Positions 4,866-6,986 of a stretch of 6,986 nucleotides of DNA are shown piece after piece; position 1 is the stretch's first letter, and every line of letters starts with the position of its first letter. The notes under the pieces are model-generated. The model was given only the letters and a program-made list of their open reading frames with translations, made no database searches and was not told where the DNA came from. The DNA is from an uncultured Erysipelotrichaceae bacterium (lineage in GTDB: Bacteria > Bacillota_I > Bacilli_A > RFN20 > CAG-288): the NCBI GenBank assembly GCA_902771745.1, contig CACXYG010000074.1, positions 1-6,986 on the forward strand. Direction: 5' to 3'. Made by a program: the position numbers and the translations under genes.

Positions 4866-5747
4866 ATGCCAAATTATAAATTAGTCGTCGACAGTTCCTG
4901 TGACTTACCAATTGAACTTTATGAAAAATATCATATCGGTGTTACTCCACTCGTCGTCAATTTCAACGAACGCCAGTATCTTGATAGAAAAGAAATCACA
5001 GCCAGTGAGATCATTGAAAAATGTAAAGAAACCAAGATTTTCCCAAAGACCAGCGCGTTAAACATTCCAGAAATTGAAGCCATGATCAACGCCGAACTTC
5101 CAAAGTGTGATCATCTCTTCTACATGCCAATCTCTTCGCAGATCTCTTCTATCCACAACAACGCTAGATTAGCTATCCAGGATCTCGGTGTTGAAGATAA
5201 GGTCACCATCTTAGATTCCTATTCCTTATCTTCTGGTGTCGCTTTAGCCGCCATCGGTATCTGTGAAGACTTCAAGCAGAACTTGACCGTGGAACAGATC
5301 ATCGCCAACCACGAAACCAGAGCCAAGAACGTCTCTATGTCCTTCGTCATTCAGACCATGGACTTCCTTTATAAGGGTGGTAGATGTGGTGGTATGACTT
5401 ACCTTCTTGGTAACAAGTTCTCCATCCATCCAATCATCCGTTTGGAAAATGGTAAGATGGGTGTTCACTCTCTTGTCCGCGGCAAAGACCTCATCAAAGG
5501 TATCCAGAAGATGATCAGTGAATTCAAGACGGAATTTGAAAAGGACAACATCGATTTCTCCTACCCGATCATGATTCCTCATGTCACTGGTGATTATGCC
5601 GTCAAGAAGGTCGAAGAAGAATTACGTAGCCTCGTCGGCGATTCTATCCTTCTTCCTGTGGAAGCCAGCGGTATCATCTGCTGCCACTGTGGTGAAAACA
5701 CCGTCGGTATCGGCTATATGTTGAAAAATCCACTTCTCAAAAAGTAA
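4866..5747 (+). CDS. DegV family fatty-acid-binding protein (FakB-like)
   Basis: This 293-residue protein has the full DegV-family length. Relatives (FakB) bind a fatty acid and present it to the kinase FakA, which makes acyl-phosphate for phospholipid synthesis. Visible motifs are VVDSSCDLP (7-15), KTSALN (61-66, at the TSQPS-like position that holds the carboxylate), MPISSQISSIHNNARLA (87-103), TILDSYSLSSGVAL (114-127), YKGGRCGG (169-176) and HCGENTVGIGY (274-284), which matches the H-x-G-x-x-x-x-G-I-G signature with small changes. No signal peptide or membrane segment is seen, so it is cytoplasmic or peripheral. The gene is monocistronic, with its own promoter, ribosome site and terminator. 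It is rich in TTC/ATC/AAG codons, suggesting good expression. No fakA is nearby. Many DegV proteins have unknown ligands, so FakB function is not certain. Confidence 0.92.
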   Translation: MPNYKLVVDSSCDLPIELYEKYHIGVTPLVVNFNERQYLDRKEITASEIIEKCKETKIFPKTSALNIPEIEAMINAELPKCDHLFYMPISSQISSIHNNARLAIQDLGVEDKVTILDSYSLSSGVALAAIGICEDFKQNLTVEQIIANHETRAKNVSMSFVIQTMDFLYKGGRCGGMTYLLGNKFSIHPIIRLENGKMGVHSLVRGKDLIKGIQKMISEFKTEFEKDNIDFSYPIMIPHVTGDYAVKKVEEELRSLVGDSILLPVEASGIICCHCGENTVGIGYMLKNPLLKK

Positions 5748-5763
5748 ATTATCTCAGCAAAAT

Positions 5764-5798
5764 AAAGAGCTGTCTTGACTAGCAAGACAGCTCTTTTT
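5764..5798. terminator. Bidirectional rho-independent terminator (degV / convergent gene)
   Basis: A perfect 12-bp stem AGAGCTGTCTTG (5766-5777) and CAAGACAGCTCT (5783-5794) has loop ACTAG and is extendable by two A-T pairs. TTTTT follows to 5798 on the plus side, and the minus side reads TTTATTTTG. It lies between convergent genes and serves both. Confidence 0.9.
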
Positions 5799-5800
5799 GA

Positions 5801-6986
5801 TTACTGTAAGTCAGAAGCAACGCTTCTTAATAAGGAAGAGAAGGAATGAGTGGCAAGTGTCGTAGCATTGAAATCCGTGATGACATTAGATAACGTCTTG
5901 ATTTCGTTTGTCGAAATGGTTTTAACCGTCAGATAGGATAACAAAGCATATTCTTTCACCGCGATACTGGAGTTACCACTGCTAGAATATGTGCTAAGAC
6001 CTAAGAAGTAATTCAACTTATCCTTATCAGCGACCGCGACAGTATCTACAAGGGTAGAATCCGCACCAAGATTATCGAAGATGAGTTGTAAGGAAGCAAC
6101 TGGTTGATACATCGATAAGAGATTGAGTTTAGAGATACCGATGATACCGTTTAAGCCACGACCTTCAATCGTATTGACCAAGAGATAGTCATCCGCATAG
6201 AAGTCGATATCGCTCAGTTCGGAGAAGAAGTAGGTCAAGTTGGCGTTGTGGATCAACTGGTTTTCTAAGCCTGCGACAAATTCACTTGCTAAGTCAGAGC
6301 GATAGAACTGATTATCATTTACACCATCGGTGAAACTGACGGTGGCATCATTGATGGCTTCAAAGTCGATATCTAAGCTAGATAAGTCCGTAGAAGAGGA
6401 GACAGAAGCGATCTTTTCCAAGATGATGGATAAGACAGACTTTAACATATTGACGTCATTTAAGGCCTTTTCTTTGATCATCTCGCCATTGCTATCGATA
6501 AGTTTTGGATTCTGGAAGTAGAGTTCTTCAAAACGATAAGCGGCTTTATTCTCACCATAAGGAGCCGTAGTGGCTTCTTTTAAGATCTTGGAGATATCAA
6601 AGTCATCCTGAGCGTGTTTCTGAATGAGGTTATATAAGAGATAGGAACGCGATTCCTTGAAGAGATTTGTCGCACCGATATGATAGAAGAAATCTAGGTG
6701 GAAACTGTCGCTGGATAAGTCGATATCATCAAAGGAACTGCTACCTGAAGTAAAGACGCTAGTAAGACCATTGCTGCCAAGCATCATCTCCACGAGATGC
6801 TCGATATCATTCTGCCAATAAGCGATATCTTCTGTGCTAGTTTCTAGATGAATATCCCAATTCAATGGATGAGGAATATTAGTTGTACCTGGCATGACAA
6901 GATAGTCTTCAATACCTCTACCCTGCATGGCTTGCTTTAACAAGTAGATCGGGAAGCGGTGGAAGACCTGAGACTTGTTCATCTCG
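5801..6986 (-). CDS. C-terminal part of a large unrecognised protein (5' end outside the window)
   Basis: The frame is open from the window edge to TAA at 5801-5803 (at least 394 codons). The first Met (6980-6982) is preceded by an in-frame GAG and then the edge, and the first residues (MNKSQVFHRFPIYLLKQ) do not look like a mature start or a signal peptide. I therefore treat the gene as partial. The sequence is acidic and rich in Ser, Asp, Asn and Leu, with Ser/Asp clusters (TSGSSSFDDIDLSSDS; SSSTDLSSLDIDFE). It has many predicted helices but no obvious transmembrane segment, no Cys, and no catalytic motif that I recognise. Composition suggests a surface or secreted protein, or the outer domain of a membrane protein, but that is a guess. 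It shares the terminator at 5764-5798 with degV. Confidence 0.65.
   Translation of the reverse strand, partial: EMNKSQVFHRFPIYLLKQAMQGRGIEDYLVMPGTTNIPHPLNWDIHLETSTEDIAYWQNDIEHLVEMMLGSNGLTSVFTSGSSSFDDIDLSSDSFHLDFFYHIGATNLFKESRSYLLYNLIQKHAQDDFDISKILKEATTAPYGENKAAYRFEELYFQNPKLIDSNGEMIKEKALNDVNMLKSVLSIILEKIASVSSSTDLSSLDIDFEAINDATVSFTDGVNDNQFYRSDLASEFVAGLENQLIHNANLTYFFSELSDIDFYADDYLLVNTIEGRGLNGIIGISKLNLLSMYQPVASLQLIFDNLGADSTLVDTVAVADKDKLNYFLGLSTYSSSGNSSIAVKEYALLSYLTVKTISTNEIKTLSNVITDFNATTLATHSFSSLLRSVASDLQ

Noticed and set aside
5244..5582. 112-codon minus-strand ORF inside degV
   Set aside because: It lies wholly antisense to a conserved gene, has no ribosome site, and is explained by degV codon usage.
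6330..6521. 63-codon plus-strand ORF opposite the right-end gene
   Set aside because: It is antisense to a long open frame and has no supporting start signal.
1..6986. CRISPR array, riboswitch, complete insertion sequence or phage module
   Set aside because: I saw no spaced direct repeats, no recognisable riboswitch leader, and no complete transposase or phage gene. The only mobile-element trace is the short recombinase start at 178-282.

Overview
This window looks like chromosomal DNA from a low-to-moderate GC member of the Bacillota, probably on the Bacilli / Erysipelotrichia / Mollicutes-related side. The clues are compact gene packing, AT-rich spacers with A-box/T-tract terminators, strong GGAGG-type ribosome sites, a DegV protein, an MgpA/NrnA-type DHH phosphoesterase and a short Mrp ATPase. 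All Trp codons in the genes (ten by my count) are TGG, and no stop codon used here is TGA, so I see standard code usage and no evidence for UGA recoding. This taxonomic reading is inference from style, not a search.

The left end (about 1-1502, + strand) is the disturbed, accessory-looking part. A frame-disrupted C-terminal remnant of an unrecognised gene (about 2-153) carries nested inverted repeats. It is followed by the start of a serine recombinase gene (ribosome site, start codon and about 34 codons up to and including the catalytic-serine motif). That recombinase is cut short and fused in frame to an unrelated body of about 140 residues, which I tentatively read as a thioredoxin-fold domain without active cysteines. 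The ORF overlaps by one base (TAATG) a predicted lipoprotein with a CGSC thioredoxin-like motif. A strong terminator closes the unit.

The middle is ordinary housekeeping. On the minus strand is nrnA (nanoRNase / pAp phosphatase). Next, on the plus strand, is a tRNA-Arg(UCU) gene with encoded CCA, its own promoter and a terminator. Then comes a minus-strand block of three genes in transcription order: an IMPACT/YigZ-like short protein, an Mrp-family Fe-S/P-loop ATPase, and, 2 bp downstream, a protein with a HEPN-like N-terminal region and a CBS pair. Divergent from this block is a degV (fatty-acid-binding FakB-like) gene with a clear sigma-A promoter and a bidirectional terminator.

The right end (5801-6986, minus strand) is the C-terminal part of a long unrecognised protein whose reading frame runs off the window.

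I do not see a complete new multi-gene system. The best candidate for novelty is the recombinase-start / thioredoxin-like fusion and its lipoprotein partner. The HEPN-like/CBS protein paired with Mrp comes second.
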